From assembly GCA_001683735.1 (NCBI GenBank), contig LUGG01000006.1, positions 1,178,001 through 1,242,000 on the forward strand: a DNA stretch of 64,000 nt, read 5' to 3'. This document shows positions 1 through 10,498 of the stretch, in pieces; positions within the stretch are counted from its first letter, which is position 1; every line of letters begins with the position of its first letter. The position numbers and the translations under genes are program-made. The DNA comes from Grifola frondosa. Lineage: Eukaryota; Basidiomycota; Agaricomycetes; Polyporales; Grifolaceae. A model generated the notes under the pieces. It was not told the DNA's origin, made no database searches, and saw only the letters and a list, made by a program, of their open reading frames with translations.

Positions 1-1045
1 AAGAGACATTACGCAATACGTTTGGACGGGACTCCTGAATGACTGGGAGCTCTCAAAACCTATCGCGAAACCCGGTACAGCTGAATTGGCGCGCAGGGAC
101 GGCCGTACCGTAAGTTTTCTTTTCCAACGTACATTGTTGCAACAGCTCTAATCCCGTTATTATCTACAGGGGACCTGGCAATTTATGTCGAGTGCTGTCT
201 TGGACAACAAATCTCGACGGCCGATCATTGCCGATGAGCTCGAGTCGTTCTTCTACGTGCTCGTCTACTACGGCGTCCGCTATCTCAAACACAATTCGAA
301 AGATGTCGCAAGTTTCATGCTCGCCTTCTTCGATAGCTATTCATTTAGCGACGGAGAATACAGTTGTGGGTCCACCAAGCGTTCGGCGATACACCACGGC
401 GAGCTCAAGTGGCCCGATGGCCGGGACGTCTTCTTCACTGGCGAGGGATCGCACCCGCATCCGTTAAACGATCTCATTGTAACGATGTTGCCGTGGTTTC
501 AGGGGCGCTATTATGTGATGGACCATGAGAAAGAGCTCCACCAGCCGTCCTCCAGCAGCACAACCATGCAGGTCCCAGCTGCGGGCAGATCATCCGACAA
601 ACGGATAGATGAATATGCCTACTTGCGAAAGCGTTCTATTCCTAAAGATAAAGGAGGTTCCAAGGTCAAGGGTTTCGAATCTCTACAGGAACCGCTGCTC
701 GCTGCCAGACGAGCCGCTGCCGCGAACTTAGATGGACATGGCGCCATGTGCGAATTGCTTCTCACAGCTATTACTGACGCGGATTGGCCACAGGACGACA
801 AGTTTGGAGATCAGTTGCCGAAGGAATACAATTCCAAAAGGACGCGCGGGAGCAACGATGAAGATGCTGCCACCACTGGGGAAAAGCACCGGCTAGAAGA
901 CGTCCTTGCCACTGATCATCTTAGGAAGCGTCCTAATACGCGTAGTCGACTCTTATCTTCAAGGTTCGAGACAGCACGTCGATGTCACGCCTCCCACCAA
1001 CGCTCTGTCCACCTTCGCTGCCTCCTCGATTATTGTGTCTACTGA
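1..1045 (+). CDS. FunK1-type protein kinase, copy A (5' truncated by window edge)
   Basis: This is the 3' part of a fungal-specific FunK1 kinase gene. Exon 3 (1-109) encodes the metal-binding loop segment TGLLNDWELSKPI, where NDW stands in the position of the DFG motif. An intron (110-169) follows, then exon 4 from 170, beginning GTWQF and carrying the conserved helix block ELESFFYVLVYYGVRYLKHN. The tail has the family signature DKFGDQLPKEYNSKRTRG. Compared with the near-identical copy E2, one A is missing from an AAA run near 933, so the usual end (LRKRPKYA) is lost and the frame runs about 30 residues further to 1045. The 3' flank is almost identical to that of E2. FunK1 proteins are expanded in mushrooms; their substrates are unknown. 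Confidence 0.88.
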
Positions 1046-2560
1046 TACCCCGGTCTCACGCTCATGAAGTTATCGCATTCATTATATATACCCTCTCGTG
1101 AATTAGACCCATAACCTTGTATCATGTATAGTACCCTATTAATTTATCATACGTGTTCTGCGGCGCCCACTTTCTCATCTGGAATCAATGTATGATGAAC
1201 CGGAGTGGACGAGCAAATTGAATGGGAATTTCCTGCAGTGTCAAAGATAAGATGACGACACTCAAGCAAGACGTGTGCTAATGATGCATATGAGGGGTCT
1301 GATCAGAACACTTCGTGCTTTGTTATACGTAGTTCAGAATTGTACTGCGCGAGTGTCAGAACAAGGACTTCCAAGAACAAACCATCCCATGAAAGCGACA
1401 TAATACATGTATCAGTGAACTCGCGGGAAGCATGAGCCGTAGGGGGGGGGGTCCTCGCAGACAAAACGATCTCCACTGCGCGACCGACTCGCATCCCGAC
1501 TCGTCCATGTTTGGCGTTCAGCGATCCTCGTTAATCTTTATCGGTTCAACAAGGCGAGACCGCGGCACCGCTTGCACGAGCGCAAAAGGGGAGTTCGGAG
1601 CATCGATATATTTTTCGAGAGAGAGAAGAGCTTTTTGCTGTTGTAGGAGACATGGTGTAATGAAACTTAGCAGTGGAGGAATTTGCATCGGCCTGCTGAG
1701 GTCTGTTGCCAAAAGTTGCTCCTCTTCCTCAAGTAACGGAAGGTCGAAACAGATGTTGACTTAGCGCAGCCTCGACCGGGATAACTGCTGGCGACGTGAC
1801 GTCGACTTCTCTGGTCACTCGCCATGGTCTAGCCATAATAGTGGGAACGCTGTGGCGAAATAACTTCGTGAAAAATCAGCAAGTGTTCGATAGCACCACA
1901 CCCGGGTCCCGCTGCTGCTGCTGAACAAGTAAATGTGAGATGGGATTGGATGAGACATGTCTCCGTTGTGCACAATATAAATTAAGTTGCTGTTTGAGGG
2001 ACTTCTTATATTGCAATGACATTGAGAATATATATATATACACAATGTATGATCTATGCCTGTCCGAAGGTCATGATAATCAGACATGAGATGTAGAGTA
2101 CTCACACGAGTTTGATTCCTCCATCATTGTGCCCGAGCATGCATTTTCTCACACGGGTATCCTGTGAGATAAAAGTGCGACGAATGACGGGCAAATTGAT
2201 TTAATACTTGGCGAAAAGGTACGAGTGCAAGGACTAGAAGTTCAATGGCCTCAATTTTCAAAACGGATTCTCGAGATTGATCACGTGGACTGGTGTGTCA
2301 CTGTCAGTGTCACCCTTGATTCTGCTCCGCAACGTGCCACTGTCACAGCTCGGAGACTTCGCTGTGGTTTATTCACGATCCTGAATAAGTTTTTTGGACT
2401 AAAGATGTTCAAGAAGCTGGGCACTAACATTTATACGAATGATCGAAGGACGGAGAACGTCAAATACTCATCTAACCCTCCGGTCCGACTCGCCTGGGCC
2501 GCGTGGCGTGCCACAAAACGAAAACATAAGCGAGCCACGCCACTTTGACCTCCATGGACC
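1046..2560. other. Intergenic A-B1, duplicated at 35.73-37.36 kb
   Basis: No gene is recognised. The stretch repeats almost base for base downstream of copy E2, so it is part of the large segmental duplication. Short open frames around 1300-1765 exist in both copies on both strands, but the recent duplication explains their conservation and they resemble no known protein. The segment holds an AT microsatellite (2028-2040), a G run (1442-1450) and, at its right end, the promoter of B1. Confidence 0.7.
2028..2040. repeat. AT dinucleotide microsatellite (13 nt)
   Basis: A run of alternating A and T. The duplicate block carries the same run at 36808-36824 with 17 nt, i.e. two more units, so this locus has changed length since the duplication. 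Confidence 0.85.
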
Positions 2561-2592
2561 TATTTAAACCACGCTGTTCCACATCGTGAGCC
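2561..2592 (+). promoter_or_regulatory. Core promoter of B1: TATTTAAA plus CGTGAGCC
   Basis: A TATA-like TATTTAAA (2561-2568) is followed 16 nt later by CGTGAGCC (2585-2592), 61 nt before the ATG at 2654. The same pair, mostly with TGTGAGCC, precedes the B, D, E, G and I copies. The role is inferred from position and conservation only. Confidence 0.55.
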
Positions 2593-2653
2593 TCCCTAGA
2601 TTTTTTTTCCAAACAATCACTCACCCAGGTCGCACTACATCAACGCACTATAT

Positions 2654-5003
2654 ATGCAGAACTTTTCCGCAGGCTCTCCGACGTCCTTCGTCACTCACCC
2701 AACATATTCAACCGAGCAGAGCCACACCAAATGTGTGGAAGTTAGCCACCGTCTCTTCTTGGACTATATGCCAGTCAATTCAGGAAAGATTATGTTGCGA
2801 CAGCCTAACTACAAAGACATGTTCCGCGCCATACCTGACGGCGAGCGTTCAGCGGGCAAATTATATCCGCTCTTCGTAAGTGCAACTGCTATGTTTGATT
2901 TCTATCGCTGTCCACTGACCGTCGTCCAAGTGCAAGTCCATCATAGGCATGTGTTCGGGATATAAATTCCATTATTGCGACACGAAGCACAACTTCCCGA
3001 ATAACTGGCGGCAGACCAATGTGGTCGTTGGATTGTACAAGACCTCTGATCCTCCCAAGGACTGCTCTGCGCACTGGGATGGCCATCGTATGTGGGTCGA
3101 GTTCAAGGAGGGGGGCGATCCGTTCAGCGACGAGGTAGGCGGGCCTATGAGAAAGCGGTTCCTAGAACGGCTCAGTTCGCATGCAGAGATGGCCATGGGT
3201 CGAGCACACCGCACACATATCTACACTGTCTTGGTCATAGGCACGTTCGCGCGCCTCATCCGATGGGACCGCTCTGGCGCAGTCATGACCGATAAATTAC
3301 AATACAAGGAACATCCCGAAATCCTCGGCGAGTTCTTCTGGCGATTCGCGCGCATGACCGACGAGGTGCAAGGATATGACGCCACGGCGCAGCTTGTGCA
3401 CCCGGGCACGAAGCTGTATCGCCTCATGGACAGGATGACAGAGAAGAAGCTGCCGGAACTACTCGATTACATTCGGACGGAGTTCCAGAAGTCGATTGAT
3501 GCAGGTTGTTGTCGGTATCAACTGGCGGTCGAAGATAAAGAGCGAGTAACGCGCCACTTTCTGGTAGGGCGGCCGCTGCACACTACCCCTGGTCTGGTGG
3601 GGCGCGGAACCCGGAGCTACGTGGCTGTAGACGTCGAGAAGGAGGTCTTCGTCCACCTGAAGGACCAGTGGCGGTATGCCCCCGACGAAGATGGTATGCA
3701 GCAGGAACATGCGGCGGACGACGGTCACCCTGCGAATATGCGAGTCTAATCTGGAGGGCGACATTCTGTCGTACTTGAACTTGATGGGCGTCCGCAATGT
3801 TCCCATTGTGGTTTGTCATGGAGATGTAGGTGGGCAGGTCACTGCAACGCAAGAGGCGTGGAATGCGATAGTCCAAGGAACACGGCCCCCCGGCGCTGGT
3901 GCACATTCGGACCAGCCTTCGAAACTCGTCCACTACCGTCTAGTCGAGGAGGAGGTGGGGAGGCCATTGAGCGAATTCGAAACGGGTGTCGAGCTTGTGA
4001 AAGTTATTTCTGACTGCATTATGGGTGAGTAGTTGCTCGATAAATACTGGGGAATACACTGACTGGCATTGCATAGCTCATGAGGACGCGGTGATACTCG
4101 CTCGCGTCCTTCATGGAGACATCAGTCCTGGGAACATGCTTATGTATCCAATGCATGTCGCGAACCAGCAAGGATTCACACAACATATGTGGACAGGGCT
4201 GCTGAATGACTGGCAGCATTCGGCGCTGATCATAAAGCCCTGTACAGCTGCGGGGACAAGCAGGATAGCGCGTATGGTAAGACTCTTCTTCCATGCTTGT
4301 TATCATATATCCTCAATCAAATCTTCGACAGGGAACTAGGCAGTTCGTATCGCGTGCCATCCTGGATAGAGATGTTCGACAACCGACCATCGAGGACGAT
4401 CTTGAGTCCTTCTTCTACGTGCTCGTCTACTACAGTGTCCGATATCTCAAGCACAATTCGAAGGACGTCGCAAGTTTTATGCTGGACTTCTTCGACAGCT
4501 ATTCGTTTAGCAACGGGGAATATAGCTGTGGGTGCAGCAAGCGCAGCACGATAGAAATCGCCGCACTCAAATGGACCAATAACCGGGAAATTGTCTTCAC
4601 CGGCGAAGGTTCGCACCCGCATCCATTGAATAATATCGTGGCAACGATATTACTGTGGCTTCAGGGGCGCTATCGTGTGATAGACCACGATCGACACCTC
4701 TGTGAGCTGTCCTCCAGTGGTACGCACTCCCAGGCGAAGAGGTTGTCCGATACAAGATATGCGGATGCCATGATGGTAGAAGCTATTGATGGTAAATACG
4801 ATGATAATTTTATGGAATATTGAAACAAGACTAATATAGATTGTAACGCAGCCCAGTTTTCAAAAGCTGCTTCGAATTTGAATGAAGATCGCGCGATGCG
4901 GGTCCTGCTACTCAGGGCGGTCACGTCCGCCAACTGGCCCCATAATGACAAGGTGGGGGACCAGTTGCTGAAGAACTGCGCCTTCAGGAAGATGCGCTGT
5001 TAG
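2654..5003 (+). CDS. FunK1-type protein kinase, copy B1 (one frame break)
   Basis: Five exons can be read: 2654-2875, 2931-4024, 4077-4276, 4332-4791 and 4852-5003, all with GT-AG introns. Exon 1 starts MQNFSAGSPTSF. Exon 2 holds the N-terminal domain (VVVGLYK ... MWVEFKEGG) and the kinase N-lobe (SYVAVDVEKEVFVHLKDQW, with the probable ATP-binding Lys in HLKD). Exon 3 has the catalytic loop as LHGDISPGN, so the usual HRD Arg is Gly, and the metal loop LLNDW. Exon 4 has the FFYVLVYYSVRYLKHN helix. The short tail ends KNCAFRKMRC and lacks the basic SKRTRG...RKRP ending of other copies. Two bases are missing near 3730 relative to copy G (CACCCTGCG against CACCCGCTGCG), which breaks the frame. 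Whether this is a true mutation or a consensus error is open. It pairs with B2. Confidence 0.85.
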
Positions 5004-5979
5004 CTGCCTTCGAAGCACCAAATCGCATCCCCTGCCAGTGGTACATCTGTGTTCGAATGTATTTGCATGTAGATGAAACTTGTTTAAATAGTACTCACAC
5101 ATTCTGTATAACACGAGTCGACAACCTTACCAAACTAGATCTTCAGGTACTTGCCTACTGCAAGGTGCGTCTCGTTATCCATTTAAGCATGCACAACGTG
5201 ATAAACTTACTTCCATGTTCGACGTTCAACGTTCAGCATTGATGGGTTCCTTCCATTAATATTCACAGGGTTAGGATAAGAAACCCATCCCAGAGTTCAA
5301 TCACAGGTTGGATCATCAAAGCCCTAACCTCAGCATATGCAAGTTTTACGTTTACCCAACCTGTACAGTCATCCATTTAATCAAACGGAGCCGACAAATA
5401 TTCTTCACATCAGCGAGGAGAAAAGGCCTGTGTATGGGCCCTAGACGCACCATCGTCGCGTTCACCATATATCGTGCTTGTTCCAAACACCCAATCTCTT
5501 CGGTGTTTGCCATCCACTCGGGTGTATGTTTGATTCCACTGCTTGCGTTTGCGCATCGAACACAGACACAGGCAGCGAAAGAGGGTGGCTGGAATCTCTT
5601 GCTGTTTGAGTTCTAGTAGGTTACAGTCTCTGTCTCTGAAGCGCCTCTGGTCACCTTCGTCGTCCTCTCCTTGACGCGTCACGCTCTGCACATCATATAG
5701 TAGCTCGACGTGGGCTGCAAAATGTGTGCGGTGTTTTGGCGTCACCCATAGATTGACAATCCTCCCATCTGCTCGGTAGTACGTGCCACATCGCGCGAGC
5801 GGCGAGCCATGCCGCTTTTCTCCATTTGAGCGTGCTGCGTTAGACCGAGGTCCCCATCTGTCCCTTTCTACTGACAGAGATCACTTATGGCGTCTCGCAG
5901 TCGAGCAACACGGCATGACTCCAGCGAGTCATTTTGCGACGAAAAGGCTCACACCCCATGGCGTCGTCTATAATGGAGA
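5004..5979. other. Intergenic B1-remnant
   Basis: No gene is recognised. 5044-5760 matches 39.83-40.59 kb, downstream of B2, so it belongs to the segmental duplication. From about 5780 the sequence resembles the 5' flank of the C/F/H-type FunK1 genes and also matches the opposite strand at 16.1-16.5 kb. Confidence 0.6.
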
Positions 5980-6500
5980 ACATTTTCACCCATCCGTCAG
6001 CGCACTTGATCCATTTTACAGAACTCTGACCGTGATCGAACAAGGCAGTCTCGGATCGAAAGGTCTGTCTCGGGTACGTGATCCATCATTGCGGAACCAA
6101 ATACGACTCGACAGCGAGCGGCTGTGTGACAAGGACCTTGGTCTGTACAAGACCACTGCCGAGTGTTCCAAGTATGGCCGGCCGCACATATTGGAATCAC
6201 AAATGCATGTGGCTCGAGTTCGGGAATACGGACGGCAACGCGGGCGGCCCGTTCAGCGATGGGGAGAGCGACGATATAGAAGAACTGATCTTCGAATAGC
6301 TCAGTTCATACACTGAGACGGCCATGAGTCGAGAACACCGCAACATCTACACCGTCTTGTTGGTCATGCACAAGTTTGTGCACCCCATTCTCTGGGGCCG
6401 CTCTGGCGCGGTTGTGAGTCAAAAATTGGACTACAAGACGCATCCCGAGGTCCTCGGAGAGTTCTTCTTGCGCTTCGCGCACATGACGGACAAGGGGTAA
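5980..6500 (+). pseudogene. FunK1 N-terminal remnant (C/H type)
   Basis: A truncated FunK1 copy. The end of intron 1 and part of exon 2 are recognisable: HHCGTKYDS, then MWLEFGN, PFSDGESDDIEELIFE, a TAG stop, then TAMSREHRN, and RSGAVVSQKLDYKTHPEVLG ending in RFAHMTDKG. Exon 1 and everything after the N-terminal domain are missing. The corresponding stretch is absent from the duplicate block near 40.6 kb, where flanking sequence joins directly, so it was gained in one block or lost in the other. Confidence 0.8.
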
Positions 6501-6793
6501 GTGGTTTGACACTGCAGGAAGTTCACATTTGACTTGTTCGTCGATTCCGGTACATATTGATTCCAGATGATGAAGTATATGTGTCGTAGAACTACTTATG
6601 ATAAAATATGGGTACCATACATGATACAGGGTATGCTAATTGACGAGAGAAGATACATAACAAATGCGATAGTCTGAGGGTCGGATTAGGGCATCATTAG
6701 ACACCATAATCGAGATGGATGTGAGGATGGACGGAGCACTGGTAGGAGGCATGATATCGATAGGCATAGCTGTCTTGTCTCGAACGTCGAAGA

Positions 6794-9263
6794 TTATGCG
6801 TGCCTGGGACGTTTCCTCATATAGATATCCGCAAGAACGTCTTCTGGGCGGCGCTTCTCTCCGGTGGTGGCAGCATCGCTATCTTTGCTCCCGCGCGTCC
6901 TTTTGGAAGTGTATCCCCTCGGCAACTGATCTCCTATCTTGTCTGCACTAGGCCAATTCGCGGTTCTAACAGCCTGCCGCAGTAATAGACGCATTGCGCG
7001 ATGTCCCTTTAATTCTGAAGTGGCCTTTGCAGACTTCATTTCGTCACCATCCCCATTGGTATTGTCTTCATGCGCCTTAGAATCGTCATCGTCGTCATCC
7101 TGAATGTCCTCATTCGTCAGAACGTCAACATATTCGTTGGTTTCTGTGTTGTCTGGGGGTTCGCCCGGAACCTGAACATTAGAGGACGGGGTGCAGAGCC
7201 TTTTCCCAAACTCTATCATACGATAGCGCCTCTGAAACCACGGCGACATCGTTGCAATGAGATCGTTTAACGGATGCGGGTGCGATCCCTCGCCAGTGAA
7301 AAAGACGTCCCGGCAATCGGGCCACTTGAGCTCGCCGTGGTGTATCGCCGAACGCTTGGTGGATCCACAACTGTATTCTCCGTTGCTAAATGAATAGCTA
7401 TCGAAGAAGTCGAGCATGAAACTTGCGACATCTTTCGAATTGTGTTTGAGATAGCGGACGCCGTAGTAGACGAGCACGTAGAAGAACGACTCGAGTTCGT
7501 CCTCAATAGTCAGCTGTCGAAATTTGTCATCAAGAATGGCACTCGACACGAATTTCCAAGCGTTCTGCACATAAAAAATAAGGATCATTACGATGATATT
7601 GATTCGGGAATAATCTCACCGTGCGGCCCTCTCTGCGCGCCACGCCAACTGTGCCCGGCTTTGTAATAGGCTTCGATAGTTCCCAGTCGTTCAGGAGCCC
7701 TGTCCATAAATGTTTCGTCACGCCCTTACGGTTTGTGACTTCAACTGGATACATGATCATGTTTCCAGGGCTGACATCGTGATGAAGGACACATGCGAGG
7801 TTTGCTGCATCCTCATGAGCTATGCAAGTCGATGTTAGCATACGACCTTGAATTTATAGAATGACAACTTACCTATTAGGCAGTCCGAAATCAACTTGAC
7901 CAGTTCCAGGGATGTCTTGAATTCGCTCAGCGGTTGGCCAACCTCCTTCTCGACCAGACGATAGTGCACTAGTTTGGAGGGCGGGTCATACCTCGAACAC
8001 GTGGTATTCCAGGGCATCCGAGGTATCGTCTTCCAAACATCTTGGGTTGCAGTGACCTGCCCAACCACGTCTCCGTGACATAGCGCTGTAGGGACGTTGC
8101 GCACACCCATCTTATTCAGGTACGCCAGAATGTCACCCTCTAGATGAGGCCCGCCTGTTCGCAGCGGGTGGTCATCCTTCTCGTCTTGCTCCTTTTCGCT
8201 GTTGTCCATCACATCGCAGGTAAGCCGCCGCTGGTCCTTCAGGTGCACGAACTGCTCTTTCTCGATGTCGATGGCCACGTAGCTCCGAGTTCCGTTGTCC
8301 ACCAGACCAGATGAGATATATTGCGGTTTCCCTACCAAAAAGTAGCGCGTGCCTCGTTCTTTGTCTTCCACCGCTAGCTTGTAGCGAAGCCATTTCGCAT
8401 CGAGCGACTTTTGGAATGCCACGCGGATATAATCGAATGGATGCGGTAGTTTCTCTGCAGCCATCTTATCCATAAGACGACAGAGTGTAGTGCCGGGACT
8501 GACAAGCTGTGCCGTGGGGTCATATCCCTGCGCCTCGTCCGTCATGTGTGCGAATCGCCAGAAGAACTCTCCGAGGATCTCAGGATGCGTCTTGTAGTTG
8601 AACTTCTCCGTGACGACTGCGCCAGAATGGTCCCAGCGTATGAGGCGCGCAAACTTGTGTAGCACCAATACGGCGTATATATGCGTGCGGTGTTCTCGAC
8701 TCATGGCCGCCTCTGCGTACGCACTGAGCTGGTCAATGATCAACTCCTTCTCCTCGTCCTCGTCGCTCTCCTCGCTGCTGAACGGGTCCGCCGAGTTGCT
8801 GCCCTTCCCCTGAACTCAAGCCACATGCGCTGGCGGTTCCAATGTGAACAACCGCCTCGGGCGCCTGGGTGGACTTGTACAGACCAATGTCTACCCTGCA
8901 CAGCCACTCATTGTTCGAGTCGTATTTGGTTCTGCAATGACGTAAGATGTATCCTGGACAGACCTTGCGATCCATGACTGCCTTGCACTATGAATAGAGT
9001 CAGGGTTCTATAAAACGGATCAAGAGCGCGGTTGCACTCACGAAGAGCCGATATAAGTTGACCGCCGAAACCTCATCATCTGGAATATTGCAGAACATGC
9101 CCTTGTAGTTGGGGTGGTGCGATAGCACTTCTTCTGGCAGTGCTGGCATAGAGTCCAAGAAAAGACAGTGGTTGACTTTCACGCATTCGCTGGGGCCTTG
9201 TTCGGTTTCACATGTTGAGTGAGTCCCACAAGATGCGATAGATTCGGTGGAAGCGTTCTTCAT
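6794..9263 (-). CDS. FunK1-type protein kinase, copy C1 (frame breaks in exon 2)
   Basis: Reading on the minus strand, exon 1 starts at 9263 (MKNASTESIAS) and ends near SAVNLYRLF. Exon 2 carries CPGYILRHC, VDIGLYK, then, after about two missing bases relative to C2 (near 8800-8850), the YAEAAMSREHRTH block and the N-lobe (VAIDIEKEQFVHLKDQRR). Exon 3 has the catalytic loop LHHDVSPGN (Arg to His) and LLNDWELSK. Exon 4 runs from about 7575 to 6794 with ELESFFYVLVYYGVRYLKHN, an acidic run DDDDDDSKAHED and the basic tail SKRTRG...MRKRPRHA. It is paired with C2 (40.9-43.3 kb) and is divergent to D1. The breaks may be consensus errors. Confidence 0.82.
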
Positions 9264-10380
9264 AGATAGAGGGCGTCTTTGGGAGTGACCTGCTTGACTT
9301 GTGTGATGTAGTGACTGCGAGCCGCCGTGAGTGGTCTGTGTAACGAAATGGGAGGTCGCTCATAAAGTCACTGGTTTTGTGTGGCACGTACCGCCTCGGA
9401 CCAGGATTACCGGAGTCGATCACACCATCATTTCCACTATCGGCCAAAAATTGGTACTTGCAAATCAGAAATCTCGCCTGCAAGAACGGTTCTCATGCCC
9501 TAGACATTATAGGTCGAAGCCATGAAGACGCGAAACGTCGGCGATAGAAAGCAACTAAATCACGCATACATTTGCCAAGACGTGGACTTAGCGGACGTCA
9601 ATTGTGATTTGCGGAGCAGGATGGCATATAGCAGAGCTATTTACAGGATCTGGCAGAGGGTTTTCGGCGGCAAGACGTGAGCGAGACAATAATATCAGAA
9701 ACAAGTGTGACAGAAAGAGACACACACTTTCGCGCGCGAGGCCGGAAAACACCTCGCGGCTATGCGGCCCGGTTCTCCCCCAAGGAGGAATCAATTCAGG
9801 TGCGGCGTCGCTGAGGAACAGACACAACTGCTAGTGTATTATCTGTGTCGAGGACCTAGGCTAGTGCGGCACTGTGCGTACGTGCTTCCTAAACATAAAA
9901 GTCTCATTCACAGTAGTCATGGTGGTCGGACGCTGGGCGAGTCACAAGAACCTTGTCACATCGTGTCCGTGACACTACGACTTCAACCAAGTTGAACCAA
10001 CCCTCGACGTTTCAAATATTTCTACTTAGGATTTCTACAAGCTGACGTACTTTGCATATAGGTTAGTTTGAGTTGTTTGCAATACAGTAAGTCCGCGCCG
10101 TGAAAGGGTCTACTGTAAGCTCAGATGAGATCGTCTTTATAGTGAGCCACCACATTGACAACCTTCTCAAAGCTTCGTTTGCGGTCCATCCACGTAATAG
10201 AAATATTTGCAGAAATCATAAGCAAACACGCCAACGATCGAAGCAGCCGCTGAGTTTCGGATAATCCTCTAGACAAAGGACAACGCCACGAGGCAACGAT
10301 TGCGACGTGTGGCCCCGAACTAAAACACAACCGCAGCTTGAGCCACCGCGCTTTGACATCAATTTTGTGGCTCTGGCTTG
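9264..10380. other. Divergent promoter region between C1 and D1
   Basis: About 1.2 kb between two head-to-head FunK1 genes. It holds no recognisable gene. The same layout and sequence recur between C2 and D2 (43.3-44.5 kb). The right part (about 9960-10400) also resembles the upstream regions of E1, E2 and I, so the D/E/I-type genes were copied with their promoters. Confidence 0.6.
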
Positions 10381-10412
10381 TATTTAAACTGTCCTGTGAC
10401 ACGATGTGAGCC
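10381..10412 (+). promoter_or_regulatory. Core promoter of D1: TATTTAAA plus TGTGAGCC
   Basis: TATTTAAA at 10381-10388 and TGTGAGCC at 10405-10412. They are followed by a long C/T tract and the ATG at 10499. Confidence 0.55.
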
Positions 10413-10498
10413 ACCTTACCTTTCCCTCCCCCCTCCTTCCCCCGCTCCCTCCACGCTCCTCCCCGCTCCCTCCCCGCTCCCTACGCTCCCTCCCCATC

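Noticed and set aside
1303..1764. Open frames on both strands conserved in the two duplicated spacers (also 36086-36544)
   Set aside because: The spacers are nearly identical throughout, so conservation says nothing about coding; no family resemblance and no splice or start context.
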